From assembly GCF_007829835.1 (NCBI RefSeq), contig NZ_VIWP01000010.1, positions 62,001 to 126,000 on the forward strand: a stretch of DNA of 64,000 nucleotides. The letters run 5' to 3'. The position numbers and the translations under genes were made by a program. The notes under the pieces were generated by a model, which had not been told where the DNA came from, searched no databases, and saw only the letters and a list, made by a program, of their open reading frames with translations. Numbering within the stretch: position 1 is the first letter of the stretch; each line of letters starts with the position of its first letter. Shown piece by piece: positions 1-9,900 of this stretch. Origin of the DNA: Neorhizobium alkalisoli. Lineage in GTDB: Bacteria; Pseudomonadota; Alphaproteobacteria; Rhizobiales; Rhizobiaceae.

Positions 1-394
1 ATGGTTGTCCATCAGCGAGCGGACCGAAGAACATCTCAAGGAACGACCAGCTCCAGCCCGAAAAATTGATCGCCAAGCCCTGGAGAACCAGGAAAACGAC
101 GCCCGCCGCACTGACACAAGATAACGCGGATCCGCGGCTTTCCGGCGCGGTCAAGAACCGTGTCGCACCCGCTGCCAAAAGCAGGAGGGCAGGGACTGCC
201 AGCCATACCCGGTCGAATGCGAAGACTTCAAGGGCAAGCGGCGCATCTGCTGCATCATTCAGAAAGCCTGAAAGCCACCCGAAGCCGTAAAATCCACCCT
301 CGATTCGGTACCATGGCAAGGCTACAAGGGCAGCGAGCCCGGCGATGAAGGCAATATCCTGCCTCCTATGCACCTTTCGGGCGATATGGGTCAT
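1..394 (-). CDS. ABC transporter permease, 5' part only (AfuB/FbpB-like)
   Basis: This frame is open from an ATG at 394 to the window edge, so about 131 N-terminal residues are visible. The protein starts MTHIARKVHRRQDIAFIAGL and is rich in hydrophobic stretches separated by short polar loops, as expected for an inner-membrane permease. It lies about 85 bp downstream of the substrate-binding protein gene on the same strand, the usual order for AfuABC/FbpABC-type importers. The ATPase gene would lie further left, outside the window. The family call rests on hydrophobicity and position; no complete permease motif can be seen in this fragment. Confidence 0.65.
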   Translation of the reverse strand, partial: MTHIARKVHRRQDIAFIAGLAALVALPWYRIEGGFYGFGWLSGFLNDAADAPLALEVFAFDRVWLAVPALLLLAAGATRFLTAPESRGSALSCVSAAGVVFLVLQGLAINFSGWSWSFLEMFFGPLADGQP

Positions 395-480
395 GGCAAT
401 CTTTCCGGTGTTGCGATCGATCGGGACCGCCCGACCCGGAGAAGCTTCTCACGCGGATCGGGCAGCCGAGGGCGGGAAGG

Positions 481-1509
481 TCAGTTCGCCTTGGCGCCGA
501 TCTCCTTGTCCCATCTCGACAGGAGCGACTTGCGGACGGTTGGGTCACCGTATTTCGCAAAGTCGTAGTCGATGAGTTTGATATCCTCAAACTTGGGTGC
601 TTCTTTCGGCACTGCAGCCGATTTGTTGGACGGCAGCTGATAGGACTTTCCGTCCTTCATATGGGACTGCGCCTCGGCACTCAGAGCCCAATCATACCAT
701 TTCTTGGCATTTTCCAGGTTCTTGGCGCCCTTGATGATTGACATCGAACCGATCTCGTACCCGGTGCCCTCGCAAGGAGCGACGGACTTGATCGGAAATC
801 CTTCGACCGTCTGGGCGACAGCGTCGTGCATGAAGACGATACCGATCGTCGCTTCACCGCGCGCGGCGGCTTTCACGGGCGCTGAACCGGATTTGGTATA
901 TTGCGAAATGTTGGCGTTGAGTTTGCCGAGATATTCGAAAGCCTTGTCCTCGCCCATGATCTGAACGAGCGTTGCAAGCGTGTTGTAGGACGTGCCCGAA
1001 GAGTTGGGATTGGCGATCTGAATCTCCCCCTTGTAAGCGGGATCGAGAAGATCAGCCCAGCATTTCGGCTCCTTCAGGCCCTTCTTGCTCAGCAGATCGG
1101 TATTGTAACCCCAGCCCAGCGCGCCGGCGTAAACGCCGACAGTGCGGAACTTGGCGCTCTCGGCCTGCTTTTTCGCCCAGTCCTGCAGCTGGTCGAATAG
1201 CGGCGACTTATATTCCTGTGTCAGGCCTTCGGCCGCTGCCTGAAGATGCGGATCACCCGTTCCGGCCCACCAGATATCCGTCTTTGGATTGCGTGCCTCC
1301 GCGCGGATCTTGGCATAGGTCTCGCCAGCCGACAGGCGCACCATGTTCACTTGAATATTGGTCTGCTTCTCGAACAGGTTTTTCATGACGTCGCAGACCT
1401 CAGGGTCTGCCGAGCAAATCATGTTGAGATCGTCTGCCGCATGTGCGGAAAAGGCAATAAGAGATACCCCCCCGGCAAAGACTGCCGCGGCCAATGTCGT
1501 GATACGCAT
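481..1509 (-). CDS. ABC transporter periplasmic substrate-binding protein, AfuA/FbpA class
   Basis: A 342-residue secreted binding protein. The start at 1509 follows an AGGAGG ribosome site, and residues 1-23 form a clear signal peptide ending SAHAA; longer in-frame starts lack these features. The mature part has the two-lobe layout of extracellular solute-binding family 1/6 proteins, with an IWWAGTGDPHLQ segment and a GALGWGYNTDLL segment. It would capture a ligand in the periplasm and deliver it to the permease encoded downstream. Family members are often labelled iron(III)-binding, but AfuA of Actinobacillus was shown to bind hexose phosphates. The divergent LacI regulator makes a sugar or sugar-phosphate ligand at least as likely as iron. 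The ligand is inferred, not shown. Confidence 0.88.
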   Translation of the reverse strand: MRITTLAAAVFAGGVSLIAFSAHAADDLNMICSADPEVCDVMKNLFEKQTNIQVNMVRLSAGETYAKIRAEARNPKTDIWWAGTGDPHLQAAAEGLTQEYKSPLFDQLQDWAKKQAESAKFRTVGVYAGALGWGYNTDLLSKKGLKEPKCWADLLDPAYKGEIQIANPNSSGTSYNTLATLVQIMGEDKAFEYLGKLNANISQYTKSGSAPVKAAARGEATIGIVFMHDAVAQTVEGFPIKSVAPCEGTGYEIGSMSIIKGAKNLENAKKWYDWALSAEAQSHMKDGKSYQLPSNKSAAVPKEAPKFEDIKLIDYDFAKYGDPTVRKSLLSRWDKEIGAKAN

Positions 1510-1548
1510 ATTTTCCTCCTTTTGAGCGACGCCTCCACGTCGCACGCT

Positions 1549-1652
1549 TTTGCAAGCGTGTGCAAAGCTGTCACGTGATCTATTTCGTGTCAATAAAGAA
1601 TGCTGCGTTTGTGAGGCTTCTAAGCGTTCTGCGCTGTTGCACATGTTTGCAA
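1549..1652. promoter_or_regulatory. Paired operator-like palindromes between the ABC importer and the LacI gene
   Basis: The 180-bp divergent intergenic region holds two copies of TTGCA-N6-TGCAA. One is at 1550-1565 (extended to TTTGCA-N6-TGCAAA at 1549-1566) and the other at 1637-1652. A weaker GTGCA-N7-TGCAA follows at 1657-1673. Their centres are 87 bp apart, close to eight helical turns, which would suit looping by a tetrameric LacI-type repressor. The nearer copy lies about 40 bp upstream of each gene start. Binding by the adjacent regulator is inferred from position and symmetry. Confidence 0.6.
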
Positions 1653-1689
1653 TCCGGTGCATGTCTTGTGCAATATTTTGGAGCCTTGA

Positions 1690-2694
1690 ATGCCGAAAGA
1701 ATTTGTGAGCGCGCAGGAAGTCGCGGAGAAAGCTGGGGTGTCGCGTTCCGCGGTCTCTCGAGCTTTCACGCCCGGCGCAAGCGTGTCCGCGGAAACGAGG
1801 AGGCGGATTCTCGCTGCCGCCGAGGAACTCGGTTACCACGTAAACCACCTCGCCCGGGGGTTGATGAGAAATGAGACGGGTATCGTGTGTCTCGTGGTTT
1901 CGGAAGTCGCGACCCCATATCGGTCGGTCCTTTTGCGCGCGCTCACACAGCAGTTGCAGAGTGCCGGCAAGGTTGCGATGCTTATCAATACAGACCGGAC
2001 AGATGGGAGCGTCGATCGCGCGCTCCAGCAGGCTATCCGCTATAGGGCAGATGCCTCGATCATCATGTCCGGCATGCCGGACAAATCGATTGTGCAGTTA
2101 TGCCTGCGCAGTGGCCAAAGGCTTGTTCTCATCAATCGAGATGACGATCAGCCGGGTCCCTTACGCATCAATCTCGATGACGAGGAATGTGGTGCACGTA
2201 TAGCTACTGCTTTTGTCCGAGCAGGATGCAAGAGGCTGGCGTTCGCGAACTCCGAAGCAGGCACGCCCAGCCTTATGGGCCGCGAGCGTGGGTTCCAGAT
2301 GGCGGCAAAGCGCCTGGGCTTGGACGTTGTCGTGAAGAGATATGGACAGACAGGCTATGAGGCTGGCCGCGTTCTGGCGCAGCGCTTGCTAACGCTGCCC
2401 GATCGGCCGGATGCCGTTTTTTGTGCGACGGATCTCATCGCCTGTGGGTTCATGGATGCAGCACGTCATCAATTCCGGATTGCGATTCCAGACGAGCTCT
2501 GTGTGGCCGGCTTTGATGACATAGAGCAAGCCGCATGGTCGTCCTACGAGTTGACGACCTTTTCGCAGCCCGTAACCGAAATCGCTGAAAAAGCGATCAA
2601 GTGGCTGATGGAGGATGCGCCAGAGGGTGAGATGTCGACGGGAGTTCGATTGCATGCCGATCTTGTCTGGAGGGGTACCGTTCGGGGGGCATAG
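1690..2694 (+). CDS. LacI-family transcriptional regulator
   Basis: A 334-residue cytoplasmic DNA-binding protein. Residues 5-55 form the LacI helix-turn-helix and hinge (AQEVAEKAGVSRSAVSRAF followed by RRRILAAAEELGYHVN). The rest is a periplasmic-binding-protein-like sensor domain ending in the usual DELCVAGFDDIEQAAW and TTFSQP segments. The length is normal for the family. It is transcribed away from the ABC importer genes and probably represses them and itself through the palindromes between them. The inducer cannot be read from sequence; LacI members mostly sense sugars or sugar derivatives. Confidence 0.92.
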   Translation: MPKEFVSAQEVAEKAGVSRSAVSRAFTPGASVSAETRRRILAAAEELGYHVNHLARGLMRNETGIVCLVVSEVATPYRSVLLRALTQQLQSAGKVAMLINTDRTDGSVDRALQQAIRYRADASIIMSGMPDKSIVQLCLRSGQRLVLINRDDDQPGPLRINLDDEECGARIATAFVRAGCKRLAFANSEAGTPSLMGRERGFQMAAKRLGLDVVVKRYGQTGYEAGRVLAQRLLTLPDRPDAVFCATDLIACGFMDAARHQFRIAIPDELCVAGFDDIEQAAWSSYELTTFSQPVTEIAEKAIKWLMEDAPEGEMSTGVRLHADLVWRGTVRGA

Positions 2695-3238
2695 AATAAT
2701 TCGGACTTTGGTGATGTGCTGCGAGACAATTTCCAACCGCGTAAGCGCGGAGATGAAATCTGTGGGCATGGCAGGGTGGAATGAATCGGAAGCGTCGGGG
2801 GGGCGGTTGAGGATGTTTTTAAGAGATTGTGACGATAGAGAAGTGGTTGCCCACTTATCTTTGGGTTTTGGATTTTGTTGGGTTGAAGAAGATCGTCGAG
2901 AGGGAACTGAGAGGCCGTTGGCATGTCAACGGGATGATGGTTTGAGGAGCAGATTTGTCTCCAGTTGTTCAGGTTTGATGTCACAGACGGTTAGACGGGT
3001 ATTCTGGAACGCGATTCCGCAAAGAGTGTGGCTGGCGAAATTCAATCGATGAAGCCTCGTTTACTCGCGAGTCGACGATCCAACCTTCGCCTTGATAAGG
3101 ATTAGGCGCGCTGCGGATTTTCTCTTTCCCTGTTTCGACGCAGTGGAAATCACACCATAGTGCCCAACCGCAGCAGCGGGTTTCCATTTCGAGTTATCAT
3201 AGCGGGCGGAGGCGACCAGAACTCTGCCGCAGCGCTCA
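2695..3238. other. Gene-poor stretch, nothing recognised
   Basis: Only short overlapping open frames occur here, with no ribosome sites and unnatural composition. I see no terminator hairpin, repeat or promoter that I would defend. It separates the LacI gene from a small gene on the opposite strand. Confidence 0.5.
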
Positions 3239-3445
3239 TCAAAGTTCCTGCATCAACAATCTCAGAAGCTGTCGAACTGTAAGGTTCGCGTCCTTCCGAT
3301 GCACGGTTGCGCGCCGCATCGCTTCCTGCCCACGATCGCTCGCCATTGCTACGCCAAAGCGTCTGCACCAGAGTTGGACAGCCGCCATGACATCTTCGAT
3401 CTCGGCATCGCTCAATTCGAGTAGAACGTTCGGCTCTTTGGTCAT
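3239..3445 (-). CDS. Small hypothetical protein (68 aa)
   Basis: The product starts MTKEPNVLLELSDAEIEDVM and ends RQLLRLLMQEL. It is acidic at the N-terminus and basic in the middle, is probably all-helical, and contains a single Cys. The ATG at 3445 is preferred over an upstream TTG. There is no strong ribosome site, so expression is uncertain, but the amino-acid composition looks like a genuine protein. It lies 40 bp upstream of the 3' end of the Na/Pi cotransporter gene's next interval and is not obviously part of an operon. No family recognised. Confidence 0.5.
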   Translation of the reverse strand: MTKEPNVLLELSDAEIEDVMAAVQLWCRRFGVAMASDRGQEAMRRATVHRKDANLTVRQLLRLLMQEL

Positions 3446-3485
3446 TTGCAAAGGACCGATCTCGGTCGTTTGTCGCTGGCTGCTG

Positions 3486-5156
3486 TCATTGGATGGCCGG
3501 CTCTATTGATGAAAGGCGGCTCTGAAGAAGCTCCCCTTGCTTTTCGAGCACTGGATACGCTGTTGCGGCAATCAAATGCGAGTTGATCGATTTCATGTCA
3601 CGGATGAGGTCGAGATGAAGAGAGCTGGTCTCCATCGTGTCCAGCCCGCCCTTTCGCAATCTGTCGAAATGCGCGGCTGTGGTTTCGCGCTCCACCCTGC
3701 GGAAGAATACCTTTTCGTCAGCGAGCGAGCGTGCCAGGCGCTCATCCTGCGACATGAACAGGGCAGCGGCGGTATCAAGGTTGCTCACCAGCCGATCGAA
3801 AAGCAGACAAAGCTCTTCCTGTCCGAGTTTCGAAAAGGTGAGACCGCGGCGCACGCGTTTGGCAAGATGGGGCAGAAGGTTCTGATCAAGCACGTCCCCC
3901 GCTTGTTCCAGATTCATCGAGAAAAGCAGGATCTCGTCCATGCGAACACGGTCGGCCTCGCCCAGCTCATCCGGATCGATCGAGGTCAGGTATGTCTTGA
4001 TCGCGGTGTTCAGACTATCGAGAATATTATCTTTCTTCCTCAGCTCTGCGAGCGCCCGCCGATCCGTTGACGAGACAGCAGCTTTCGCCCCTGTGATCAT
4101 CTCTTTAAGCACGTCGGTCAGGCGCAGTGCCTCTCGTGAGGCCGCACCTAGCGCTACAACGGGTGTCTCCTTCGCGCCGGCGTCGAGGTAACGCGGCCGC
4201 GACGGGTCTGCGTCATTGATCTTCTGGGGCAGCATTTTCACCAGAAAGTCTGCGTAAGGTTGAAGAAGCGGCATGAACAGAAGTGCAAGCACGAGATTGA
4301 AGACGGTGTGGAAATTGGCGACGCTGCGTGATGCATCATCATCCAATATGCCCATGATCTCTGTCAGTGGGCCGAGTGCCGCAAGCGCTGCGATCACCCC
4401 GACAACCCTGGTCAGCAGGTTTCCAAACGGCAATCGCCTGGACGCGAGATCACCGTCGGAATTGCCTTCCACGACCGGGTTGATGGCGGTGCCGAGGTTT
4501 GCCCCCAAGACCAGCGCAAAAGCCTGGTAAGGATCAATGAGGCCTTTGGTCGCCAGCGACATGATCAGCAGCACGATCGCGACGCTGGAATGCGCCGCCC
4601 ACGTCAGTGCTGCGGCAAGGAGGACACTGAGTATAGGCGCTGCAGCAATGCTCTTCAGGATAAACGAAAGCGCAGCTGATCCTTCGTATTGCGTCATCAT
4701 GCCGAGAAGCTGATGGAGCGCGAGGAGCATAAAACCCAGCCCGATCACAACCCGGCCAAGATCGTGAATCTGGGGATTGCCGTTGCGTTTGAACATGATG
4801 AAGCCGGCCAGGATGAGAGCCGGATAGAGAGCTGCAACGTCAAACGCGAGGACCTGGACAATGAGGGTCGTGCCGACGTTTGCTCCCAGCATCACGGACA
4901 GCGCGGGCATGAGGCCGACCAGCCCGCCTGCAGCAAAGCCGGATGCCATCAGACCCGTCGCAGTGCTGCTCTGCAGGATCGCGGTCACTCCAAGTCCCGC
5001 AACGAAAGCCTTGAAGCGGTTACTGAGCGTGCGTCCGAGGAAAGTGCGCAGGCTCGGCCCAAAGGCGCGCTGGATCCCTGTTTGCACCATGCGCGTTCCC
5101 CACAGAAGCAACGCGATATGGCCCGCCAATCCGACGATGCCAATGATGAAGTTCAT
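3486..5156 (-). CDS. Na+/phosphate cotransporter family protein with PhoU-like C-terminal domain
   Basis: A 556-residue inner-membrane protein. The ATG at 5156 is chosen because GGAAGGAAGG precedes it; an upstream in-frame start adds only 11 residues. Residues 1-310 hold the two inverted Na/Pi-cotransporter repeats, including the QSSTATGLMASGF signature and a second AAHSSVAIVLLIMSLA copy, in a bundle of membrane helices. Residues 340-556 are a helical PhoU-like domain, as in NptA/YjbB proteins. It probably exports or exchanges phosphate with sodium. A perfect PHO box lies 108 bp upstream of the start, so PhoB control is likely, although the box points the other way. Confidence 0.9.
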   Translation of the reverse strand: MNFIIGIVGLAGHIALLLWGTRMVQTGIQRAFGPSLRTFLGRTLSNRFKAFVAGLGVTAILQSSTATGLMASGFAAGGLVGLMPALSVMLGANVGTTLIVQVLAFDVAALYPALILAGFIMFKRNGNPQIHDLGRVVIGLGFMLLALHQLLGMMTQYEGSAALSFILKSIAAAPILSVLLAAALTWAAHSSVAIVLLIMSLATKGLIDPYQAFALVLGANLGTAINPVVEGNSDGDLASRRLPFGNLLTRVVGVIAALAALGPLTEIMGILDDDASRSVANFHTVFNLVLALLFMPLLQPYADFLVKMLPQKINDADPSRPRYLDAGAKETPVVALGAASREALRLTDVLKEMITGAKAAVSSTDRRALAELRKKDNILDSLNTAIKTYLTSIDPDELGEADRVRMDEILLFSMNLEQAGDVLDQNLLPHLAKRVRRGLTFSKLGQEELCLLFDRLVSNLDTAAALFMSQDERLARSLADEKVFFRRVERETTAAHFDRLRKGGLDTMETSSLHLDLIRDMKSINSHLIAATAYPVLEKQGELLQSRLSSIEPAIQ

Positions 5157-5263
5157 TGCCTTCCTTCCAATGCTGAGCAAAGTTGCCACGTTTCAAGCTC
5201 GCCGAATTGTCCAGCGATCTTAACATGCCTCACCATTAAGCATCTGAATTTGTTAGGCACGAA

Positions 5264-5281
5264 CTGTCATAAAACTGTCAT
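5264..5281 (+). promoter_or_regulatory. PHO box (PhoB binding site)
   Basis: CTGTCATAAAACTGTCAT is two exact CTGTCAT heptamers spaced 11 bp start to start, identical to the E. coli pstS consensus. On the plus strand it reads rightwards, away from the Na/Pi gene, which starts at 5156 on the minus strand. No plus-strand gene begins nearby before the acid phosphatase at 6048. The rest of 5157-5415 holds no gene. Confidence 0.85.
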
Positions 5282-5415
5282 AAAACAGCAGCGTGTCAAC
5301 ATGAAACGCTTCATTTATTTGTAAGCCAGCTAAATGTTATGCGGGGTATTTCGACGAGATAGGTTGAGGGCCGACGAACGACCGCATGCGATACATTTGC
5401 AGTATCATTGACAGA

Positions 5416-5856
5416 TTAGTCGTAGAGATAGTGCTTCCGCCACTTCGACCGTGGGATCACCGGACCGATCTCGTATTCGAGCTGATGCGCGTCCAGATGC
5501 CGGGGCCCAGTCTTGCAAATGTATTTCAGCCGATACCATTGTCCACGACTGCGGAGCACTGCTCCAGGGGCACTGAACGAGTTTCCACTGCTGGCAGTGT
5601 CGCCGTAGGCGTAGGCGATGACCTTGTCTACGCGGAACTTCGGGTGCTCGCGATTGATCCGGAACATAACCTCGGTATCACACGTCTGTTCGAGCCTTGT
5701 CTCGGGATCCAGCTTCATCAATTGGCTGTTCAGCCGATCGTTGTCCAGCGCATTGGCAGCGGTCATCGAGCTGGCGAGGCCGATTGCTGCGATCAGGCCG
5801 GCAAGCAAGCGGATCTGTGGCTTTCGCATGTTTCTGAAAGGGGCCTTGCTGTCCAT
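5416..5856 (-). CDS. DUF930 family secreted protein
   Basis: A small exported protein of 146 residues (137 if the internal ATG at 5829 is used; neither start has a clear ribosome site). A basic then hydrophobic N-terminus, with LLAGLIAAIGLASSMTAANA at its core, is a signal peptide. The mature domain carries the DUF930 pattern: LDPETRLEQTCDTEVMFRI, a KVIAYAYGDT segment, RGQWYRLKYICKTGPRHLDA and a C-terminal HYLYD, with two Cys that could form a disulfide. DUF930 is found mainly in Rhizobiales and has no known function. It is divergent from the acid phosphatase gene. Confidence 0.8.
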   Translation of the reverse strand: MDSKAPFRNMRKPQIRLLAGLIAAIGLASSMTAANALDNDRLNSQLMKLDPETRLEQTCDTEVMFRINREHPKFRVDKVIAYAYGDTASSGNSFSAPGAVLRSRGQWYRLKYICKTGPRHLDAHQLEYEIGPVIPRSKWRKHYLYD

Positions 5857-6047
5857 GTCGAGGTTTTAGGCCGCACAGAGCGTGGCGGTCAACCGACCGG
5901 ACACTTGTGTGTGTCACCTCTTGTGGAAAGAAGTCGAGGCAGGTTGGCGCTCCAATTTAACCTTGGCGCGGCAGTTGCCGTGCAATTGACACTGCTTTTC
6001 CAGAGTAGCAAGACGACGTTGTCGATATCATCGAACGGAGACAACGG

Positions 6048-6731
6048 ATGACTTTCCTGACCCGCAATCTCGCTCTTCTGGCAGCACTTGCCGTTACGCC
6101 TGCCTACGCGGACGACGCCTCTTTCAGCGGTGCAACCACAGACCAGTTGGCACATCACGATCCAATTCACTGGGTTGACGTCGGCCAGATCGAGAAGTCC
6201 CTGGAAGGCAAGCCGCCTATGACCGTCGGCTTCGACATTGACGATACGGTTTTGTTTTCCAGCCCGTGTTTCTTCTACGGCCAGCAGAAATATTCCCCTG
6301 GAAAATTTGACTATCTGAAGAACCAGGCCTTCTGGGACGATATCAACAAGAACTGCGACATCAATTATTCGATCCCGAAGGATGTCGCTGCCAAGCTGAT
6401 CGCCATGCATTCGAAACGTGGTGATACGATCTACTTCATCACGGGCCGGACACAGAGCGAGGGCGAGCGTGTGACAGAGACGATCAAGCGCGATTTCAGC
6501 ATGGAGAAGATCAACCCGGTCGTCTTCACGGCTGGAGATTCGACCAAGACCACCTTCCTTAAGGACAAGGGCGTCAAGATTTACTATGGCGATGCGGATG
6601 GCGATATGAAGCAAGCAATTGAAGTCGGCGCCCGTCCGATCCGAGTCCTGCGAGCATCCAATACAACCTATAAGCCGATGCCCAAGAACGGCGCTTTCGG
6701 CGAGGAAGTGATCGTCGATTCCGACCACTGA
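6048..6731 (+). CDS. aphA: Class B acid phosphatase, periplasmic (HAD superfamily)
   Basis: A 227-residue secreted phosphatase preceded by GGAGA. Residues 1-21 are a signal peptide ending PAYA. HAD motif I is GFDIDDTVLF (the nucleophile Asp and the general acid Asp), motif II is the Thr in FITGR, motif III is a Lys in STKTTFLKDKG, and motif IV is YYGDADGDM. Length and motif order match AphA, which removes phosphate from phosphomonoesters and binds magnesium. With the Na/Pi cotransporter and PHO box nearby it fits phosphate scavenging. A hairpin follows the stop. Confidence 0.92.
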   Translation: MTFLTRNLALLAALAVTPAYADDASFSGATTDQLAHHDPIHWVDVGQIEKSLEGKPPMTVGFDIDDTVLFSSPCFFYGQQKYSPGKFDYLKNQAFWDDINKNCDINYSIPKDVAAKLIAMHSKRGDTIYFITGRTQSEGERVTETIKRDFSMEKINPVVFTAGDSTKTTFLKDKGVKIYYGDADGDMKQAIEVGARPIRVLRASNTTYKPMPKNGAFGEEVIVDSDH

Positions 6732-6756
6732 GGGTCTGCGCTGATCAGTCAATTGG

Positions 6757-6782
6757 CGCTGCCCGCTTTTTGGCGGGCAGCG
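6757..6782 (+). terminator. Hairpin after acid phosphatase gene
   Basis: A perfect 10-bp stem, CGCTGCCCGC and GCGGGCAGCG, encloses a TTTTTG loop 25 bp after the aphA stop. No U-tract follows, so it may end transcription weakly or protect the mRNA end. The remaining 190 bp to 6970 hold no gene. Confidence 0.5.
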
Positions 6783-6970
6783 GTCCCGCAGCAAGATCAT
6801 GCCCTTAAAAGTGAAAGCCTTTCGCGGCGCATAAGCGGTGCCTCCGCTTCAGTCTTATTAAGTCAATAGGTTAGCCTGTGTTGTACCGGGAGGTGCTGGT
6901 TCGAATCCCATCAAGACAACCGATCTGCTTAATCCAGTTACGTGGCTTTCGCCCTCCCTCACAAACATCT

Positions 6971-9900
6971 TTATCCGACGGCTGCCGACAGAACCCGGTG
7001 GAAGAAATGGGACGGATCCTCGCCGGCGAGACTTGAGGCCTCGAATATCAGCCGGTCTTCCCGCAGAACCGCCCCGGCCTTCTTCGATGCTGCCAAAACC
7101 TCCGATGACGTGTTCTCAGTCAGCGTGATTGCAAGTGCTTTCGGCCCGGCTTCAAGCTTGGCAACACCCAACTGTCCCGCGATGAGCTGTAGTTTGGACG
7201 TTCTCAAAAGACGCAGTGTATCGTGCGGCGGGTCGCCGAACCTGTCCTCGAACTCGTCTTCCAGATCGTTCAGTTCATTGACCATGGATGACCGCAACAG
7301 TTTGGCGTAAAGATTGAGTCTGACAGCTGGATCCGACACATATTTTGACGGTATTGTCCCGACTTCTCCTAGATTAACTACCGCGCGCTGTTGCACGCCT
7401 AATGGTTGCCTGCGAAGTCTTGCTACGGCGCCTGCGAGCAGCTTTTGATAGAGCCCGGTACCGATCGCCTTCATATGGCCCGCCTGGTCCTCGCCAGCGA
7501 TATCGCCGCCTCCGCGCAGATCGAGATCTTGGAGGCTGATTGCGAGGCCCGACCCGAGTCGGTCGTTTTCGACCAGGGTAGAAAGCCGTATGCGCGTGTC
7601 CTCAGCGAGCTCAGCGCCATGTTCGGTCAAAAGAGTAACAATACCTTGGACCGTTCCGCGCCCGACGCGTCCGCGCAACTGGTGGAGCTGAGCTAGGCCG
7701 AATCGATCAGCGTGCCAGACAAACATCGTGTTTGCGCGCGGGACATCGAGGCCATTCTCAATGATATTTGTGGCGAGTAGGATGTCGCCATCTCCTTGTG
7801 CAAAGCGAACGATCGCTTCATCAATATCAGCTGCCTGCATCTCGCCGTGCGCGACCCTGACCGAAAGCTCCGGAACGATCTTATGTAGCAGTGCACCAAC
7901 TTTTTCTATGTCCCCGATACGCGGGACTACGATAAAGCTCTGGCCTCGACGCCGGTATTCCCGCATTAGCCCGCTCCGCAAGGACGCCGGGTCGAGTGGC
8001 GAAAGTGACGTGCGGACGGGCCGCCGCCTGGACGGTGGCGTGGCCAGCAGGCTGACCTCCTGAACGCCCACCATCGCCGATTGCAATGTCCGCGGGATTG
8101 GTGTGGCCGACATGGAAAGCCGGTGAAGAAACGGCGCGAGAGTAGCCATCGCCCGCTTCTCCTTCAGACCAAACCGGTGCTCCTCGTCCACTATCAGCAA
8201 CGAAAGCCGGTCGAAACGAACGTCTTTTGAAAGGATTGATTGGGTTGCGATAATGATATCGAGCTCGCCCTCGGCGAGCGCAATTTTCGTTTTTTTCGCC
8301 GCACTTGGCTTCAGGAGGCGAGATAGCATGCCGACGGAGATACCGGTTCCCATGAACCGGTGCTTAAAGGTCGAAAAGTGTTGTCGAGCAAGCACTGTGG
8401 TTGGTGCGATGAGAGCCACCTGCCCACCGGCAAGCGCTACAGCTGCTGCGGCGCGTAAGGCGACTTCGGTCTTGCCGAAGCCGACATCTCCGCAGACGAG
8501 ACGGTTCAGGGGGCGTCCGGAGCTGAGGTCGGAGAGAACAGATTGGATGGCATCCGCCTGATCTGGAGTTTCGGAAAACGGAAATCGCCGGGCGAAGGCA
8601 GAAAATTCGGCACGTGGCGGTACGAATTTCTCTGCTTGCTCAGCCTCCCTCTGTTTCGCGACCTTCATAAAATGACGCGCGGTGGATTGAACGTCCGCTG
8701 TGATTTTGTCGCGTTTTTTCTGCCAGGCATCGGTGTGAAGACGATCGAGAGTGATTGCTTCGGGCTCGGAGCCATAACGCCAGAGCTTTCCAAATTCTTC
8801 CATCGGCACAAGAAGAGAACCGCCATCGCGATATTCCAGGCGAGCGGCGTCCCTTAAGACGTCGTCAACGGTGATGGCTTCTAGATCTTTCAATACGCCC
8901 ACGCCATGATCTTCGTGAACGACCACATCCCCTATTTGAAGCTCTGCCTCCGCCAGTATTGTACTCGATTTTCCAATCCTGCCCGGTCTATCGGTTGCGG
9001 CCATCACGACGACATTCTGTCGAACGTCGATAAACCCTTGCTCCAGATCGCAGGCCAACCTTAGAAGGGTGCCAGGCTCTGCCTCCAATACCGCCTCCCA
9101 TGTATCGACTGACCTCAGCACTTTCCCGTCTGCCTTTGCCAGGCGCCGACAAATCGCTTCGGCGGTTTTTCCATTTCCAGTGATGACAACTTTCATCCCT
9201 TTGCGCTGATGATCCTGCACGAATTCGATCAGGGCTTTGCGTTGGTCTCCGCGTGATATCTGTAGTGGGAAGCTATTTCCCTGTTCGGGATCCAGTACAT
9301 CTGTGCAAACTCTGCTGGAGAGCCGCTCCCACTCCGCTCTATCCAGATATAGAGAACGGCAGGAAGGGGGCTCCTTATCGTCGAACTCCTCGCGGGATTG
9401 GCGAGCATCTTCGATAATCTCGAGGTAGCGTTCCATACGCTCGGTCGCGCCGGGCGCCAGAAGGACTTTGGTATCGCCGAGTATGTCAAATACCGTTGGC
9501 ATGTGTTGATAAAGGCGCAGCAGCAGTTGCTCCATCGTCTCCAACGCGGGACCATGGTCGTATGTAATGCCTTCAGTATAAATGGCTTCGGATGCCGGAC
9601 CGAACGTCACTTGGTCGAGATAACTTTCTGTCCGTTGCGTTGATCGGTCGAAACCTCTGAGTTCCTTAACTGTCTCGTCTTCCGAAAGAACAATCCGCAT
9701 TGGACCCGGTGCGCCAGCAGGGTAGATATCGATCACGGCTTCTCTAATCGCCAGCTCACCGGGATCATCGGCGACGCCTTCTGCCTGATAGCCGGTCCGC
9801 TGGACGAAGTCGGAAAACGCATCACGATCGAACGGCTTTCCTACCTCGAACTCGATAAGGCTTTTCGAGATGACGGTCGCTGGCGGAACGCGTTGAAGTG

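Noticed and set aside
5386..6051. Long plus-strand frame antisense to the DUF930 gene
   Set aside because: The minus strand encodes a recognisable secreted DUF930 protein; the plus frame has no ribosome site and no domain-like sequence.
6890..6925. tRNA gene 3' half (GGTTCGAATCC T-loop)
   Set aside because: The flanking bases do not form a five-pair T-stem, and no acceptor, D or anticodon arm lies upstream. The same holds for the lookalikes at about 14753 and 49796.
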